From Massilia frigida (GTDB taxonomy: Bacteria; Pseudomonadota; Gammaproteobacteria; Burkholderiales; Burkholderiaceae_D): DNA of 64,000 nt. The notes below the pieces were generated by a model. It was not told the origin of the DNA. It did not search any database and saw nothing but the letters and a program-made list of their open reading frames with translations. The position numbers and the translations under genes were made by a program. Below, piece after piece: positions 10,209-20,227 of this stretch (positions within the stretch are counted from its first letter, which is position 1; the number at the start of each line of letters is the position of its first letter). The stretch spans positions 223,265 to 287,264 of the forward strand of contig NZ_WHJG01000005.1 in the NCBI RefSeq assembly GCF_011682175.1, written 5' to 3'.

Positions 10209-11581
10209 GGCGCCGTTTGTTCCTGGTTGCGGGAGCCGCCTGCGGCCTGAGTGCCTGCATGCCAGCCTTGCGTCCCGCGCCGCCGCTGTCGACAGTGACG
10301 GTACCCGATGCCTGGCGCGATAGCCCGGCCGGGCAGGCCACCGTGGATGCGCAATGGTGGCGCGCTTTCGGCGACCCGACCCTGACCAAGCTGGTGGAAG
10401 CGGCCCTCGCGCACAACACCAATGTGCTGGCCGCCGTGGCCCGGGTCGACCAGGCGCGCGCGCTCGTAACCGTGGCCGAGTCGGCGTCCCTGCCGGCCGT
10501 GAACGCCGTGCTGGGCGGCGCTTCCGCGCGCGCTCCGGCCGGCGCCGCCATGGTCCATTCGCGCTCGCTGCAGCCGGAATTGCAGGCCAGCTGGGAGCTC
10601 GATCTGTTCGGCCGCCTGCGCGACCAGTCGCGCGCGGCCTCGCTGCAGTACCAGGCCAGCCAGGCCGAACGCGATGGCGTGGCACTGTCGGTGGTCGCCA
10701 GCACGGCGCAGGCCTACGTGGGTTTGCTGGCGCTGGACGCCCAACTGCAAATCACCAGGGCGACTGCCGCCTCGCGCGCGCAAGCGCTGCGCCTCGCGTC
10801 GGACCAGGCGCGCGTGGGCTACACCTCGCAGCTGCAACTGACGCAGGCGCAGGCCGAAAATGAAACGGTGCTGCAAGCCATTCCCGAACTGGAGCTGGCC
10901 GTGCGCCGCCAGGAAAACAGCTTGCGCGTGCTGACGGGCGAGCTGCCGGGCGCGGTGCTGCGCGAACGCCGCTTCCAGGACTTGCCGGTGCTGCCGGCGC
11001 CGGCCTCGATTCCATCGGACCTGCTGGCGCGCCGGCCCGACGTGGCGCAGGGCCAGTTGCTGCTGGCGGCGAGCGACGCCAACTTGTCGGTGCGGCGCGC
11101 CGATTTTTTGCCGCACGTGACCATCAGCGCCAAATTCGGCAGCCTGCTCACCAACGGGCGCGATTACGATCCGGTCACCTTGTGGAGTTTGGGCGGCAGC
11201 GTGCTGGCGCCCGTGTTCTCCGCCGGGCGCTTGAACGCGCAGGTGGGCGCGGCAACGGCGCAGCGCGACCAGGCGGCGTTTGCCTACCGCGCCGTGGTCC
11301 TGACAGCGTTCAGTGAAGTGGAAAATGCCCTCGCTGGCGTCGTGCGCCTGCAAACGCAGATGGCGCATGCGCAAAAGCGCCGCGACATCCTCGCGCGCAC
11401 CCTGGATTTTGCGAAAGACCGCTACCAGGCCGGTTATGCATCGTATCTGGAGGTGCTCGACGCGCAGCGCAATCTGTACCAGACCGAGCTCAACGCGGTG
11501 ACCCTGCGCCAGAACCAGGTGAACAATATGGTGGCCTTGTACCGCGCACTGGGCGGCGGCTGGAGCGCCGCCGCGCAGTAA
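10205..11581 (+). CDS. Outer membrane efflux lipoprotein, NodT family
   Basis: This 458-residue TolC-like channel completes the tripartite efflux system. The N-terminus has a lipoprotein signal with lipobox LSAC (Cys18), and the early WWRAFGDPTLTKLVEAAL segment is characteristic of NodT/OprM outer membrane factors. Two repeats of helical and beta-strand segments follow. The start is GTG 10205, inside the stop of the adaptor gene (GTGA overlap). No terminator is evident after the gene; a decayed coding fragment follows directly. Confidence 0.92.
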   Translation: MRRRLFLVAGAACGLSACMPALRPAPPLSTVTVPDAWRDSPAGQATVDAQWWRAFGDPTLTKLVEAALAHNTNVLAAVARVDQARALVTVAESASLPAVNAVLGGASARAPAGAAMVHSRSLQPELQASWELDLFGRLRDQSRAASLQYQASQAERDGVALSVVASTAQAYVGLLALDAQLQITRATAASRAQALRLASDQARVGYTSQLQLTQAQAENETVLQAIPELELAVRRQENSLRVLTGELPGAVLRERRFQDLPVLPAPASIPSDLLARRPDVAQGQLLLAASDANLSVRRADFLPHVTISAKFGSLLTNGRDYDPVTLWSLGGSVLAPVFSAGRLNAQVGAATAQRDQAAFAYRAVVLTAFSEVENALAGVVRLQTQMAHAQKRRDILARTLDFAKDRYQAGYASYLEVLDAQRNLYQTELNAVTLRQNQVNNMVALYRALGGGWSAAAQ

Positions 11582-11587
11582 CCGGCT

Positions 11588-11752
11588 AGCTCAGCCTGTA
11601 CGGCAAGTCCGGCGCGCTTCGGCGACCTGCCGCAGACGGCAACGCAATGCATCGGCCAAGCCACGCAGGCGGAACTGGAACAGTGGTGCCAACGCAGCCT
11701 GGACGCGCCCAGCCTGGCGGCGGTGTTCGGCGTCGAGCCGGCGCCCGCTTAG
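11588..11752 (+). pseudogene. Remnant resembling the C-terminus of an Rpn/DUF4351-type protein
   Basis: A frame with no start codon of its own ends at 11752 and encodes TQAELEQWCQRSLDAPSLAA followed by VFG. This type of ending (LEQW...LDA.SL..VF) is, from memory, found at the C-terminus of Rpn-family putative transposase/nuclease and DUF4351 proteins. Only about 54 codons remain, so I read it as a fragment of a lost gene. The family assignment is tentative. Confidence 0.35.
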
Positions 11753-11821
11753 GCTTGCGGCCCGGCGTGAACGGCCGGTGTCCTGAGCGGACCCGGCAGC
11801 GCTACAGCGGCTTGCGCCTTG

Positions 11822-12310
11822 TCAGGAGGCGTCGTCCGATGACGGCGCATCTTCGCGCTTGGCGCCCTGGAAGCCGTCGTACACGCGGCGGTGAAAAGCA
11901 TACGAGCAGTTGTCGTCGCGCGCATCGTACTTGCCCACCCACTCCATCAGGAAGGGCAGCATGTTGTCCTGTTCTTCTTTTGACGCATACTTGTGCGGCT
12001 CCCACGGCCGCTGCGCGTTGTTGGCCATGCAGGCATCCTTGCCCGGATTGATGAACACCAGCTGGGTGCAGAACGGCAGCGCCGCCTCGATCAAGTCGCC
12101 GTAGCAGCCTTCCACCACCCAGTCGGCATGGCCGCGCACGAAGGCGTACAGGTCGGCCAGCACTTCATAGGCCGGCCGCGCCACCGCCACCGCTCCCGGC
12201 ACCCAGTAGATGGTGTCGAGATCGAGGTGGCGCAGCTGGTGCAGCCCGGCCAGCTGGCGCGCGCGCCACGACTTGCCGGACCCTGAATTGCCCATGATGA
12301 GAACGCGCAT
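11822..12310 (-). CDS. Small P-loop NTPase, adenylate/shikimate kinase-like
   Basis: The 162-residue cytoplasmic protein begins with a Walker A loop GNSGSGKS (residues 7-14), then DLDTIYW and WVVEGCYG segments typical of small kinase-like ATPases of the topology-modulation (FlaR-like) group. The substrate is unknown. The gene starts 9 bp after the uvrA stop, with the Shine-Dalgarno AAGGAA overlapping that stop, so it is probably cotranscribed with uvrA. The C-terminal tail (about 15 residues) is charged and probably disordered. Confidence 0.75.
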   Translation of the reverse strand: MRVLIMGNSGSGKSWRARQLAGLHQLRHLDLDTIYWVPGAVAVARPAYEVLADLYAFVRGHADWVVEGCYGDLIEAALPFCTQLVFINPGKDACMANNAQRPWEPHKYASKEEQDNMLPFLMEWVGKYDARDDNCSYAFHRRVYDGFQGAKREDAPSSDDAS

Positions 12311-12319
12311 CGCGGTTCC

Positions 12320-15181
12320 TTACGCCAGCAGCGGCACCAGGTATTTGCCGGTGACGCTCTCCGGATTGGCCGCCACGTCTTCCGGCGTGCCGCTGGCGAC
12401 GATCCTGCCGCCGCCCGCGCCGCCTTCCGGACCCAGGTCGACGATCCAGTCGGCGGTCTTGACCACATCGAGATTGTGTTCGATGATGACCAGCGTGTTG
12501 CCCTGGTCGCGCAGGCGGTGGATCACCTTGAGCAGCAGGTCGATATCGTGGAAGTGCAGGCCGGTGGTCGGCTCGTCCAGGATGTAGAGCGTGCGCCCGG
12601 TGTCGCGCTTGGACAGTTCAAGCGACAGTTTGACGCGCTGCGCTTCACCGCCGGACAGGGTGGTTGCGCTCTGGCCGAGGCGGATATAGCCCAGGCCCAC
12701 GTCGAGCAGGGTTTGCAGCTTGCGTGCGATCAGCGGCACCGGCTTGAAGAATTCGTGCGCCTCTTCCACCGTCATGCCCAGCACTTCGGTGATGTTCTTG
12801 CCCTTGTACTGCACTTCCAGCGTTTCGCGGTTATAGCGCTTGCCGTGGCAGACGTCGCACGGCACGTACACGTCCGGCAGGAAGTGCATCTCGACCTTGA
12901 TCACGCCATCGCCCTGGCACGCTTCGCAGCGCCCGCCCTTGACGTTGAACGAGAAGCGCCCGGCGCTGTAGCCGCGCTCCTTGGCCGCCGGCACGCCCGA
13001 GAACAGGTCGCGGATCGGCGTGAACAAGCCGGTGTAGGTGGCCGGGTTCGAGCGCGGCGTGCGCCCGATCGGCGCCTGGTCGACCGAGATGACCTTGTCG
13101 AAGTGTTCCAGGCCGCTGATGGAGTCGTGCGGTGCCGGTTCGGTTTGCGAGCCATACAGGTGGCGCGACAGGGCCGGGTACAGCGTGTCGTTCACCAGCG
13201 ACGATTTGCCGGAACCGGAAACGCCCGTCACGCAGGTCATCAGGCCGACCGGCAGCTTGAGGGTGACCTTTTTCAGGTTGTTGCCGGTGGCGCCGGTGAT
13301 CACCACTTGCTTGTTGGCGTCGGCCACGTGGCGCTTCTTGGGCACCGCGATTTTCAGCGAGCCATTCAGGTAGCGCGCGGTCAGCGATTTTTTGTTCTTG
13401 AGGATGTCCTTGAGCGTGCCTTCGGCGATGATCTCGCCGCCATGCACGCCGGCGCCCGGACCCATGTCGACGATGTAGTCGGCGGTGCGGATCGCGTCTT
13501 CATCATGCTCGACCACCAGCACGCTGTTGCCGATGTCGCGCAGGTGCTTGAGGGTTTCGATCAGGCGGTCGTTGTCGCGCTGGTGCAGGCCGATCGACGG
13601 TTCATCGAGCACGTACATCACGCCGGTCAGGCCCGAACCGATCTGCGAGGCCAGGCGGATGCGCTGCGCCTCGCCGCCCGAGAGCGTATCGGCGCTGCGG
13701 TCGAGCGACAGGTAGTCCAGTCCCACATTATTGAGGAACTTCAGGCGCGAGACGATTTCCTTGACCACGCGGTCGGCGATCTCTTTCTTGGCGCCCTTGA
13801 GGGTCAGCTTCTCGAAGAACTCCAGGCATTCGCGCAGCGGTTTGCGCGCGACCTCGTAGATGGCGCGCTGCTGCTTGCCGGTGCCGACCTTGACGAAGCG
13901 CGCTTCCACGCGCAGGCGCGCGCCTTCGCACGACGGGCACTGCTTCTCGTTGATGAACTTCGCCAGCTCCTCCTTGACAGCCATCGAATCGGTTTCGCGG
14001 TAGCGCCGCTGCAGGTTGGTGACCACGCCTTCGAAGGTATGCTCGCGAATCACGGTGCGACCGCGCTCGTTCACATAGGTGAACGGGATCGAGGTCTTGC
14101 CGGAGCCGTACAACACGGCCTGCTGCGAGGCCAGGTCGAGCTGCTCGAACGGCATGTCGATATCGAACTCGTAGTGCGCCGCCAGGTTCGACAGCATCTG
14201 GAAGTAGAACTGGTTGCGCCGGTCCCAGCCCTTCACCGCGCCCGAGGCGAGCGACAGGTTGGGGAAGGCCACGATGCGGCGCGGGTCGAAAAATTCGATG
14301 TGGCCCAAGCCATCGCATTCAGGGCAGGCGCCCATCGGATTATTGAACGAGAACAGGCGCGGTTCGAGTTCCTGCAGCGAGTAGCCGCAGGTGTTGCAGG
14401 CGAACTTGTTGGAGTAGACGTGTTCCGCCCCGCCGCCTTCCGCGGCCCGATCCATCTCGAGCACCACGGCGCGCCCGTCGGCCAGGCGCAGCGCGGTCTC
14501 GAAGCTTTCGGCCACGCGCTGCTTGATCTCCGCATTGACCTTGACCCGGTCGATGACCACGTCGATGCTGTGCTTTTCGGTTTTCTTCAGCTTGGGCAGA
14601 TCGTCGATCTCGTAGATCTTGGCGTCGTGGGTGCCGCTCTGGATGCGAAAGCGCACGAAGCCCTGCGCCTGCATCGACGCGAACAGGTCGCCGTGTTCGC
14701 CCTTGCGGTTGGCGACAACGGGCGCCAGGATCATCAGCTTGGTATCTTCCGGCATGGCCAGCACCGCGTCGACCATCTGCGACACCGTCTGCGCGGCCAG
14801 CGCGTGGTCCGGGTGGTTGATGCAGTAGGGCGTGCCGACGCGCGCGTACAGGAGGCGCAGGTAATCGTGGATCTCGGTGACCGTGCCGACCGTGGAACGC
14901 GGATTGTGCGAGGTGGCCTTCTGTTCGATCGAGATGGCCGGGGACAGGCCTTCGATCAGATCGACATCGGGCTTTTCCATCAACTGCAGGAACTGGCGCG
15001 CGTAGGCCGACAGCGATTCGACATAGCGGCGCTGCCCTTCGGCATACAAGGTGTCGAACGCCAGCGACGATTTGCCGGAGCCGGACAGGCCGGTGATCAC
15101 GATCAGCTTGTTGCGTGGCAGGTCGAGATTGATGTTCTTCAGGTTGTGCGTACGTGCGCCGCGAATGCGGATCTGTTCCAT
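12320..15181 (-). CDS. uvrA: Excinuclease ABC subunit A
   Basis: UvrA recognises damaged DNA and loads UvrB in nucleotide excision repair. The 953-residue length is normal. It has two ABC ATPase units, with Walker A loops GLSGSGKSS near the N-terminus and GVSGSGKSS in the second half. Two zinc-binding modules are present (CNTCGY...CPECDG and CEACQGDG...CDVCHGKRY), and there are two ABC signatures ([12 protein letters not shown] and [12 protein letters not shown]). The gene is divergent from ssb, with a LexA-like site between them, and a small kinase gene is coupled behind it. Confidence 0.98.
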   Translation of the reverse strand: MEQIRIRGARTHNLKNINLDLPRNKLIVITGLSGSGKSSLAFDTLYAEGQRRYVESLSAYARQFLQLMEKPDVDLIEGLSPAISIEQKATSHNPRSTVGTVTEIHDYLRLLYARVGTPYCINHPDHALAAQTVSQMVDAVLAMPEDTKLMILAPVVANRKGEHGDLFASMQAQGFVRFRIQSGTHDAKIYEIDDLPKLKKTEKHSIDVVIDRVKVNAEIKQRVAESFETALRLADGRAVVLEMDRAAEGGGAEHVYSNKFACNTCGYSLQELEPRLFSFNNPMGACPECDGLGHIEFFDPRRIVAFPNLSLASGAVKGWDRRNQFYFQMLSNLAAHYEFDIDMPFEQLDLASQQAVLYGSGKTSIPFTYVNERGRTVIREHTFEGVVTNLQRRYRETDSMAVKEELAKFINEKQCPSCEGARLRVEARFVKVGTGKQQRAIYEVARKPLRECLEFFEKLTLKGAKKEIADRVVKEIVSRLKFLNNVGLDYLSLDRSADTLSGGEAQRIRLASQIGSGLTGVMYVLDEPSIGLHQRDNDRLIETLKHLRDIGNSVLVVEHDEDAIRTADYIVDMGPGAGVHGGEIIAEGTLKDILKNKKSLTARYLNGSLKIAVPKKRHVADANKQVVITGATGNNLKKVTLKLPVGLMTCVTGVSGSGKSSLVNDTLYPALSRHLYGSQTEPAPHDSISGLEHFDKVISVDQAPIGRTPRSNPATYTGLFTPIRDLFSGVPAAKERGYSAGRFSFNVKGGRCEACQGDGVIKVEMHFLPDVYVPCDVCHGKRYNRETLEVQYKGKNITEVLGMTVEEAHEFFKPVPLIARKLQTLLDVGLGYIRLGQSATTLSGGEAQRVKLSLELSKRDTGRTLYILDEPTTGLHFHDIDLLLKVIHRLRDQGNTLVIIEHNLDVVKTADWIVDLGPEGGAGGGRIVASGTPEDVAANPESVTGKYLVPLLA

Positions 15182-15314
15182 GTGTTGTGTGCCTTAAACG
15201 GGTCAGCTCATACTATAGCCGTGTTTCAGAAGCGACGTCTGCGGGGGACGATTGCCGCGTCCGCAGTTGCGCGAAAAGCGTATTGACGTTGCTCAGGGTT
15301 TTTGCTTATTTTCA

Positions 15315-15330
15315 CTGTATATAATACCAG
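15315..15330. promoter_or_regulatory. LexA (SOS) box between uvrA and ssb
   Basis: CTGTATATAATACCAG fits the CTG-N10-CAG SOS box with an AT-rich centre. A candidate ssb promoter (TTGACG at 15283-15288, TATTTT at 15307-15312) ends just before it, so LexA binding would cover the start of transcription. The same position between divergent uvrA and ssb is known in E. coli. The other parts of this 333-bp gap show no gene. Confidence 0.7.
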
Positions 15331-15514
15331 TATTTTTGTGTGTGCATGCGTATGATGGGCGCATAATATAGGGCACCATGGATGCGGACAGGACGCAGTA
15401 GGGAAGCATGAAGGACGCACTTTGGATGCGGTGGAGATGCCCGCCGGAGTATAATCCTCGTCTAGAAAAATCATCGGGTTGCGGGACGCCGCAGCAGTTC
15501 AACAGGAGTAATAC

Positions 15515-16021
15515 ATGGCATCAGTCAATAAAGTCATCATCGTCGGCAACTTGGGGCGCGATCCGGAAATCCGCTACATGCCCAGCGGTGACGCTATCGC
15601 CAACATTGCCGTCGCGACCTCGTACAAGTCGAAGGACCGCAACACCGGTGAGCAAAAAGAGCTGACCGAATGGCACCGCATCTCGTTTTTCGGCCGCCTC
15701 GCTGAAATCGTCGGCCAGTACCTGAAAAAGGGTTCCTCGGTCTACGTTGAAGGCCGTCTGCAGACCCGTAAATACACCGACAAGGATGGCGTCGAGAAGT
15801 ACGCGACCGAAATCGTCGCCGAACAGATGCAGATGCTGGGCGGACGCCAGGGCATGGGCGGCGACGCCGGCGGCGGCATGGATGATGGCGGCGGATACGA
15901 TTCGCAGCCGCAGCAGAGCCGTCCGGCGCCACAGCGCCAGGCGCCACCTGCGCCTGCGGCACGTCCGGCCCCGAAGCCGGCCCCGAACTTCTCTGACATG
16001 GATGACGATATTCCGTTCTGA
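15515..16021 (+). CDS. ssb: Single-stranded DNA-binding protein
   Basis: This 168-residue protein coats single-stranded DNA in replication, recombination and repair. The N-terminal OB fold (about residues 1-110) starts with [21 protein letters not shown] Gly/Gln/Pro-rich flexible linker follows, and the acidic tail MDDDIPF at the very end recruits partner proteins. The start is preceded by AACAGGAG. Transcription ends at a strong hairpin 28 bp downstream. Confidence 0.98.
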   Translation: MASVNKVIIVGNLGRDPEIRYMPSGDAIANIAVATSYKSKDRNTGEQKELTEWHRISFFGRLAEIVGQYLKKGSSVYVEGRLQTRKYTDKDGVEKYATEIVAEQMQMLGGRQGMGGDAGGGMDDGGGYDSQPQQSRPAPQRQAPPAPAARPAPKPAPNFSDMDDDIPF

Positions 16022-16048
16022 CGCCTAGTCTGCTGATACTGTAAACAA

Positions 16049-16086
16049 AGCCCTGTAAGTCACTGACTTACAGGGCTTTTTCTTTT
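16049..16086 (+). terminator. Intrinsic terminator of ssb
   Basis: A perfect 12-bp stem (AGCCCTGTAAGT at 16049-16060 with ACTTACAGGGCT at 16066-16077) has a 5-nt loop and is followed by TTTTCTTTT. Confidence 0.93.
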
Positions 16087-16164
16087 ACCAGCACTATATT
16101 TTGTGGCGCCAAGCCGATCCCATGCCGTCCGCCCAAGATCTGCGCGGGGCAAATGCGAAGCAAT

Positions 16165-16986
16165 TCAGTGCTCGGATTGCAGTGCAAGCAATTCGGCTCG
16201 CAACTGCTTCATTGCCGGGGTCTCACGTCGGGCGGCAGGGATCTGGTCGATGGACGCCAACCCCACTTGCACCGCCTCTTGCGCCGTAGATTGGCGCTCG
16301 GCAGCGAGCAGTATTTTTGCCTTGCGAAGGTACAGCTCAGGTAGACCTTGGCCTTGCATGATCATGGCATCCAGGCGTTTCAGGGCGTCGTCCCATGCTT
16401 TTGATTCGATGTCCAGGCTAATGGACTTGTTTTGCAGCACGTTCAACCTCCCGAGTTTTTGCATGCCTTCATCCAGACTAGCGTGCGCTTCCGCAGTGGC
16501 GCCGGCTTTGCTCTGCGCATCGGCAAGGTGCAGGTAATGCTCAGGCGAGGGTTCGGCTGCCTGGTCCACTGCGATGCGGAACGACGCCCCGGCGCCACGA
16601 TACTGTCCCTGCGCGAGCAGAATCTGTCCGTATAGACTTTGGCCTCGCACGATTGCGCCTGGCTCACCTTTCAACATCGCCAGAAATTTTTCCGCGTACC
16701 GCCGTGCCTCGGTAAATCTTTTCTGATTGAAGGCCTGCTCGGCCAAGTAATAGTAGGCGGATCGCTCCTCAGGATTGAGCTTCAGGGCAGACGAGAAATC
16801 CTCGGTTGCGGACTTGTTATTCCCGTGTTCCATGTGAAGCCGTCCACGTTTGACAAGCAAGGGTGCACTTTTTCCTTCCCGCCGCATCGTCGCACTGAGA
16901 TCTTGTATCTGGCTGTGCAAGGAGCCATGGGCCAGCGCCTGCCCGGTGAAAAAAAGCAGAGCGAATAACACCCGATTGAGCTGCAT
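16165..16986 (-). CDS. Secreted/periplasmic TPR-repeat protein
   Basis: The 273-residue protein starts with a signal peptide (MQLNRVLFALLFFTGQALAH), followed by tetratricopeptide-like helical pairs, for example ATEDFSSALKLNPEERSAYYY and QSLYGQILLAQGQYRGAGAS. It probably acts as a protein-protein scaffold in the periplasm; no partner is evident. I chose the start at 16986 because GAGGATCC precedes it and it gives a clean signal peptide; the 17 codons upstream would disrupt this. It lies downstream of the phosphatase, with a terminator hairpin in between. Confidence 0.7.
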   Translation of the reverse strand: MQLNRVLFALLFFTGQALAHGSLHSQIQDLSATMRREGKSAPLLVKRGRLHMEHGNNKSATEDFSSALKLNPEERSAYYYLAEQAFNQKRFTEARRYAEKFLAMLKGEPGAIVRGQSLYGQILLAQGQYRGAGASFRIAVDQAAEPSPEHYLHLADAQSKAGATAEAHASLDEGMQKLGRLNVLQNKSISLDIESKAWDDALKRLDAMIMQGQGLPELYLRKAKILLAAERQSTAQEAVQVGLASIDQIPAARRETPAMKQLRAELLALQSEH

Positions 16987-17011
16987 GATGGGATCCTCAA
17001 CAAATAAAATG

Positions 17012-17033
17012 GGCGGGAGACCTTTCTCCCGCC
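17012..17033 (-). terminator. Terminator after the phosphatase gene
   Basis: A perfect 9-bp stem, GGCGGGAGA with TCTCCCGCC, has a 4-nt loop. Read on the minus strand it is followed by CATTTTATTTG, so it should end transcription of the 17057-19192 gene and separate it from the TPR gene. Confidence 0.75.
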
Positions 17034-17056
17034 ACATTCGAGCGAATCGTTACCGA

Positions 17057-19192
17057 TTAGTTCTGATACGTAATGCTTAAAGTCGGGCGCTGGGAGACAG
17101 TGCCATATTCGCTGGCGCGGAAGTCGACGCCGTCGCTGCTTGGGGAGCGGACGGTCAGGCCGTTATTGGCGACCGTACCGTTCAACCAGCCCTGCACCAC
17201 GCTGATGCCGGCCGAATTGAGGGTGATGGTTTGAAGTCCATTGACACTTGGTACAAAGTTGCCGATCTCGGTACCCTGACTGCCGGCGACATTGGCGTTG
17301 GCCCAGGTGGCCGTGCTTTCGGTCCAGGCACTAGTTCGAGCGTAGAGCCGGTATGTGCCAGCGCTCGGGTTGAAGGTTTGTAGCTTCACACGAACCGACT
17401 TGACAGTGGCGGTGCTCGGGATGCCGGTCACGCTCCACTTGAGCAGGGAGACCAGTTCGCCATTGGTGCTGTCCGACCCATCAGCGCGCACGGCGGCAGA
17501 GGTGCCGAAGCTGGAGCCGGTCGCACCACTGGCGACATAGGTATCCTGGGTGCCGGTGTAACCGTTCAATCCGTCGCGCAGATCGAGCGTCACCGTCGTG
17601 CTGCCGGCAGCGAGCGTCGTCGCGTTGGCCACATTCGAATAGGCCGAGTTGCCGGCACTGTTTTTGGCGCGTACCCGGTAAGAGTAGCTTGTGCTGGCGG
17701 CCAGCCCGGTGTTGCCGTACGACTGGATGTTGCTGCCGACCGGGGCCAGCGCTGCCCAGTTGACATTGTCGGTGGAACGCTCGATATCAAAGCCGGTTTC
17801 GTTATTGGCATTGTCGGTCCAGGTCACGTTAATGGCGGACGATGAAGCGGCCGTTGCCGTCAAGCCGCCAGGCGCTGCCGGAATGGCTGGCGGCGTGGTG
17901 CTTTTGCTGATGGTGAAATAATCACGCATGGTGCCGTTGTTGTTGAGATACTTGATGTCCAGGGTTTGGCTGGAAACATCAATGACCATCGAGCCCAATT
18001 CGTTAAGCGATAAAAACATGGCGGGATGATTCAACAGGCCGCCACTGACCTGGCCGGATGCGCCGACCACGGAATAGACTGCGCCGGAATGCGGCAGGCT
18101 GGCGGTTTTTGTATAGGCGCCCGTAGCATCGACGCGGCCGCTGCCGCCGTTGATTTCAAACGAGCTGTTGTAGCTGCTCGAGAGGCCGTAGTGGCCGTCG
18201 ATGAATTTCGAGCGTTCATACGAATGGCTGTGTCCCGCAAGAACAAGGTCGACGCCATAGTTTTCCAGGATAGGCAGGAAATTCTGGCGCATCTCGATCA
18301 TGTTGGTCTCGGTATCCGAATTGTGCGAACCCTTGGTGTAGGGCGGATGGTGCCAGATGGCGATCAACCAGGTCGCGGTGACATTCGCCAGATCGGCTTT
18401 CAGCCAGTTCATCATCGCGCCTGTGGTGGAGCGGCTGGTCTCGTTCGAGTCGAGCACGATGACGTGGATGTTGCCATAGTTGAACGAGTAATAGGCCTCG
18501 GTACCCGAAGCGACACCGCCGGCCTCGGCGTTTTTCGGAAAGGTGTGGATGTCATAGTAGGGCCCGCTCTGCGTCGCGGAATCGGCGCTGACGCCGTCGT
18601 GGTTGCCGATCGTGGCCCACAGCGGCGACTGGCGCATCATCTCCGGGTACACGTTGAACATCTTGGTTTGATATTCGGCATCGGTACCGCTGTTGTAGGC
18701 GTTATCGCCGAGCATCATCCAGAAGTCCGTGTACCTGCTTCCGGTGTAATTGCGGTAGGCGTTGTAGACGGCTGCCTGGCCGGCTGAACCTGTGCCTGCA
18801 TCGCCGATCACCCAGATACGGGTGGGCACCGCGGTGCCGGCCGTCGGCGAGGTTTTGAAAAAATACGTGGAGTCGCCTGCCTGCACGGCGCTGCTGGAGC
18901 CGACGTTGTAGAAATATGTCGTGTTCGGGTCGAGGCCGGTCAATTTGACGACGTGTTCAGTGGTGGATGCGGCGTTGGATGCGGGAGACGTCAGGCTGCC
19001 GGAACTGGTGCCATAGTGGACACGGCTATCGGTAGCGGTATCGGTACGCCAGCGCACAGTGATGCTATCGCTGCTTGCGCTTTGAAGGTAAGGCCCGCGT
19101 ACGACGGTGGCTGCGAATGCAAGCGATGACGAAAACAGAACGAGGAGCGCGACGCAGGACTTCAACACACCATGCTTTCTATTATGTAGCAT
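17057..19192 (-). CDS. Secreted purple-acid-phosphatase-like metallophosphoesterase with FN3 and DNRLRE domains
   Basis: This 711-residue exoprotein has a signal peptide (to about residue 27), an N-terminal FN3-like domain (about 30-115) and a metallophosphoesterase domain. All metal-binding blocks are present: GDAG (Asp131), GDNAY (Asp163, Tyr166), GNHD (Asn197, His198), HHPPY (His281) and GHSHSYER (His321, His323). This is the purple acid phosphatase pattern, including the tyrosine. After it come a second FN3 domain (about 435-530) and a C-terminal DNRLRE-type domain (about 535-710). Release of phosphate from organic esters outside the cell is the likely role. GGAG precedes the start. Confidence 0.88.
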   Translation of the reverse strand: MLHNRKHGVLKSCVALLVLFSSSLAFAATVVRGPYLQSASSDSITVRWRTDTATDSRVHYGTSSGSLTSPASNAASTTEHVVKLTGLDPNTTYFYNVGSSSAVQAGDSTYFFKTSPTAGTAVPTRIWVIGDAGTGSAGQAAVYNAYRNYTGSRYTDFWMMLGDNAYNSGTDAEYQTKMFNVYPEMMRQSPLWATIGNHDGVSADSATQSGPYYDIHTFPKNAEAGGVASGTEAYYSFNYGNIHVIVLDSNETSRSTTGAMMNWLKADLANVTATWLIAIWHHPPYTKGSHNSDTETNMIEMRQNFLPILENYGVDLVLAGHSHSYERSKFIDGHYGLSSSYNSSFEINGGSGRVDATGAYTKTASLPHSGAVYSVVGASGQVSGGLLNHPAMFLSLNELGSMVIDVSSQTLDIKYLNNNGTMRDYFTISKSTTPPAIPAAPGGLTATAASSSAINVTWTDNANNETGFDIERSTDNVNWAALAPVGSNIQSYGNTGLAASTSYSYRVRAKNSAGNSAYSNVANATTLAAGSTTVTLDLRDGLNGYTGTQDTYVASGATGSSFGTSAAVRADGSDSTNGELVSLLKWSVTGIPSTATVKSVRVKLQTFNPSAGTYRLYARTSAWTESTATWANANVAGSQGTEIGNFVPSVNGLQTITLNSAGISVVQGWLNGTVANNGLTVRSPSSDGVDFRASEYGTVSQRPTLSITYQN

Positions 19193-19333
19193 TTATTTTC
19201 TCCATATCCCAGGTTGGTGGAACAGCGTTGGTCATGCCCGGACGACGACTCCGTTCCTGCGCACGACAAAGTGCCGGGCAGGTGATCGTTTCATTGGTGG
19301 CGCAGCGGCGGTCGTCATGTCGACCAATTCGGC

Positions 19334-20227
19334 TCACTTGCGCTCTTCGGAATGGGATCTGAGCAGCGCCAGCGACTTCAGGCGCTCACTGGAAGACCCC
19401 GGTAGTGTTTGCATCAATTCCTCATCAGGAAGCGTGGCAGCTGCCTTCAGCCACAGATCCGCAGCCGTCCGGTCAAGCTTGGCTGCGGCGGGTAATTCCA
19501 TGCGTGGTCTGAGCGAAAGTACATAAAACGACACGGCCCACAATTCGTCCTCTGCCAGGGAAGAAAAGCTTGGCATTGCGGTGTTTTGAACTCCCAATTT
19601 GGCGGAGGTAAAGACGGACAACGGCGACATGGACGCCATGCGTGCCGAATCGAGAAAATTCATTGGCGTCGAAGCCAGTGCCTGCGCTGCGACGCCTCGC
19701 CCATTGCCCATTGCGCCGTGACAGGAGGCGCAGTGCGCCGTGAATAGTTGTTTTCCATGGGTCAGGCTGGGCCAATTGCCGGGTGCTGTCGCCGTTCCGG
19801 CTGCTACGTAGATGGCATCACGCGCTTTCAATGCCTGCTTCTTGATGGCATCGGGCTGCGCTTTTTCCTTGATCAGCTCGATGAGCCTGGCAATATCCCT
19901 GCGAATGGCAGGCTGTGAGCTGATCGCTTTTACCTGCTCACTGACTTCCAGCGCGGAACCGCTGACGACGAGTTGTTCGACGTATTCATCTTCGTCGATA
20001 ATTTTTCCGTTCAATACGGCGAGCGCATAGTCGCGGGAGACATAATCGAGCATCTGCGCCACAAAATCGGCCGTGTATGCGGGCCGGATGCTTTCCTGTG
20101 CCGATGTGTTTGCCACCACGCCGAGATAGAGCAGCAATGCCGAGATCGCCATGGATGCGAGTGCGGAAGATGCCATGCCTTGCAGCGGAGATTTTCTACT
20201 GGCGGCAGCCAAATCTTTATCGATCAT
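19334..20227 (-). CDS. Cytochrome c protein resembling the N-terminal module of FTR1 iron-permease fusions
   Basis: The 297-residue protein has an N-terminal hydrophobic segment (about 19-43), a helical region starting with MLDYVSRDYALAV, and a c-type haem site CASCH (Cys166, Cys169, His170) with a likely distal ligand Met218 (NTAMPSF). This order is that of the soluble front part of cytochrome c-FTR1 iron permeases, but no permease segment follows; the next gene on this strand is the phosphatase, 141 bp downstream. It may be a free periplasmic electron-transfer protein or a truncated fusion. The start is uncertain between residues 1 and 18. Confidence 0.7.
   Translation of the reverse strand: MIDKDLAAASRKSPLQGMASSALASMAISALLLYLGVVANTSAQESIRPAYTADFVAQMLDYVSRDYALAVLNGKIIDEDEYVEQLVVSGSALEVSEQVKAISSQPAIRRDIARLIELIKEKAQPDAIKKQALKARDAIYVAAGTATAPGNWPSLTHGKQLFTAHCASCHGAMGNGRGVAAQALASTPMNFLDSARMASMSPLSVFTSAKLGVQNTAMPSFSSLAEDELWAVSFYVLSLRPRMELPAAAKLDRTAADLWLKAAATLPDEELMQTLPGSSSERLKSLALLRSHSEERK

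Noticed and set aside
12476..15286. 936-codon open frame antisense to uvrA
   Set aside because: Shadow of the strongly biased uvrA codon positions; no start signal and a composition unlike a folded protein.
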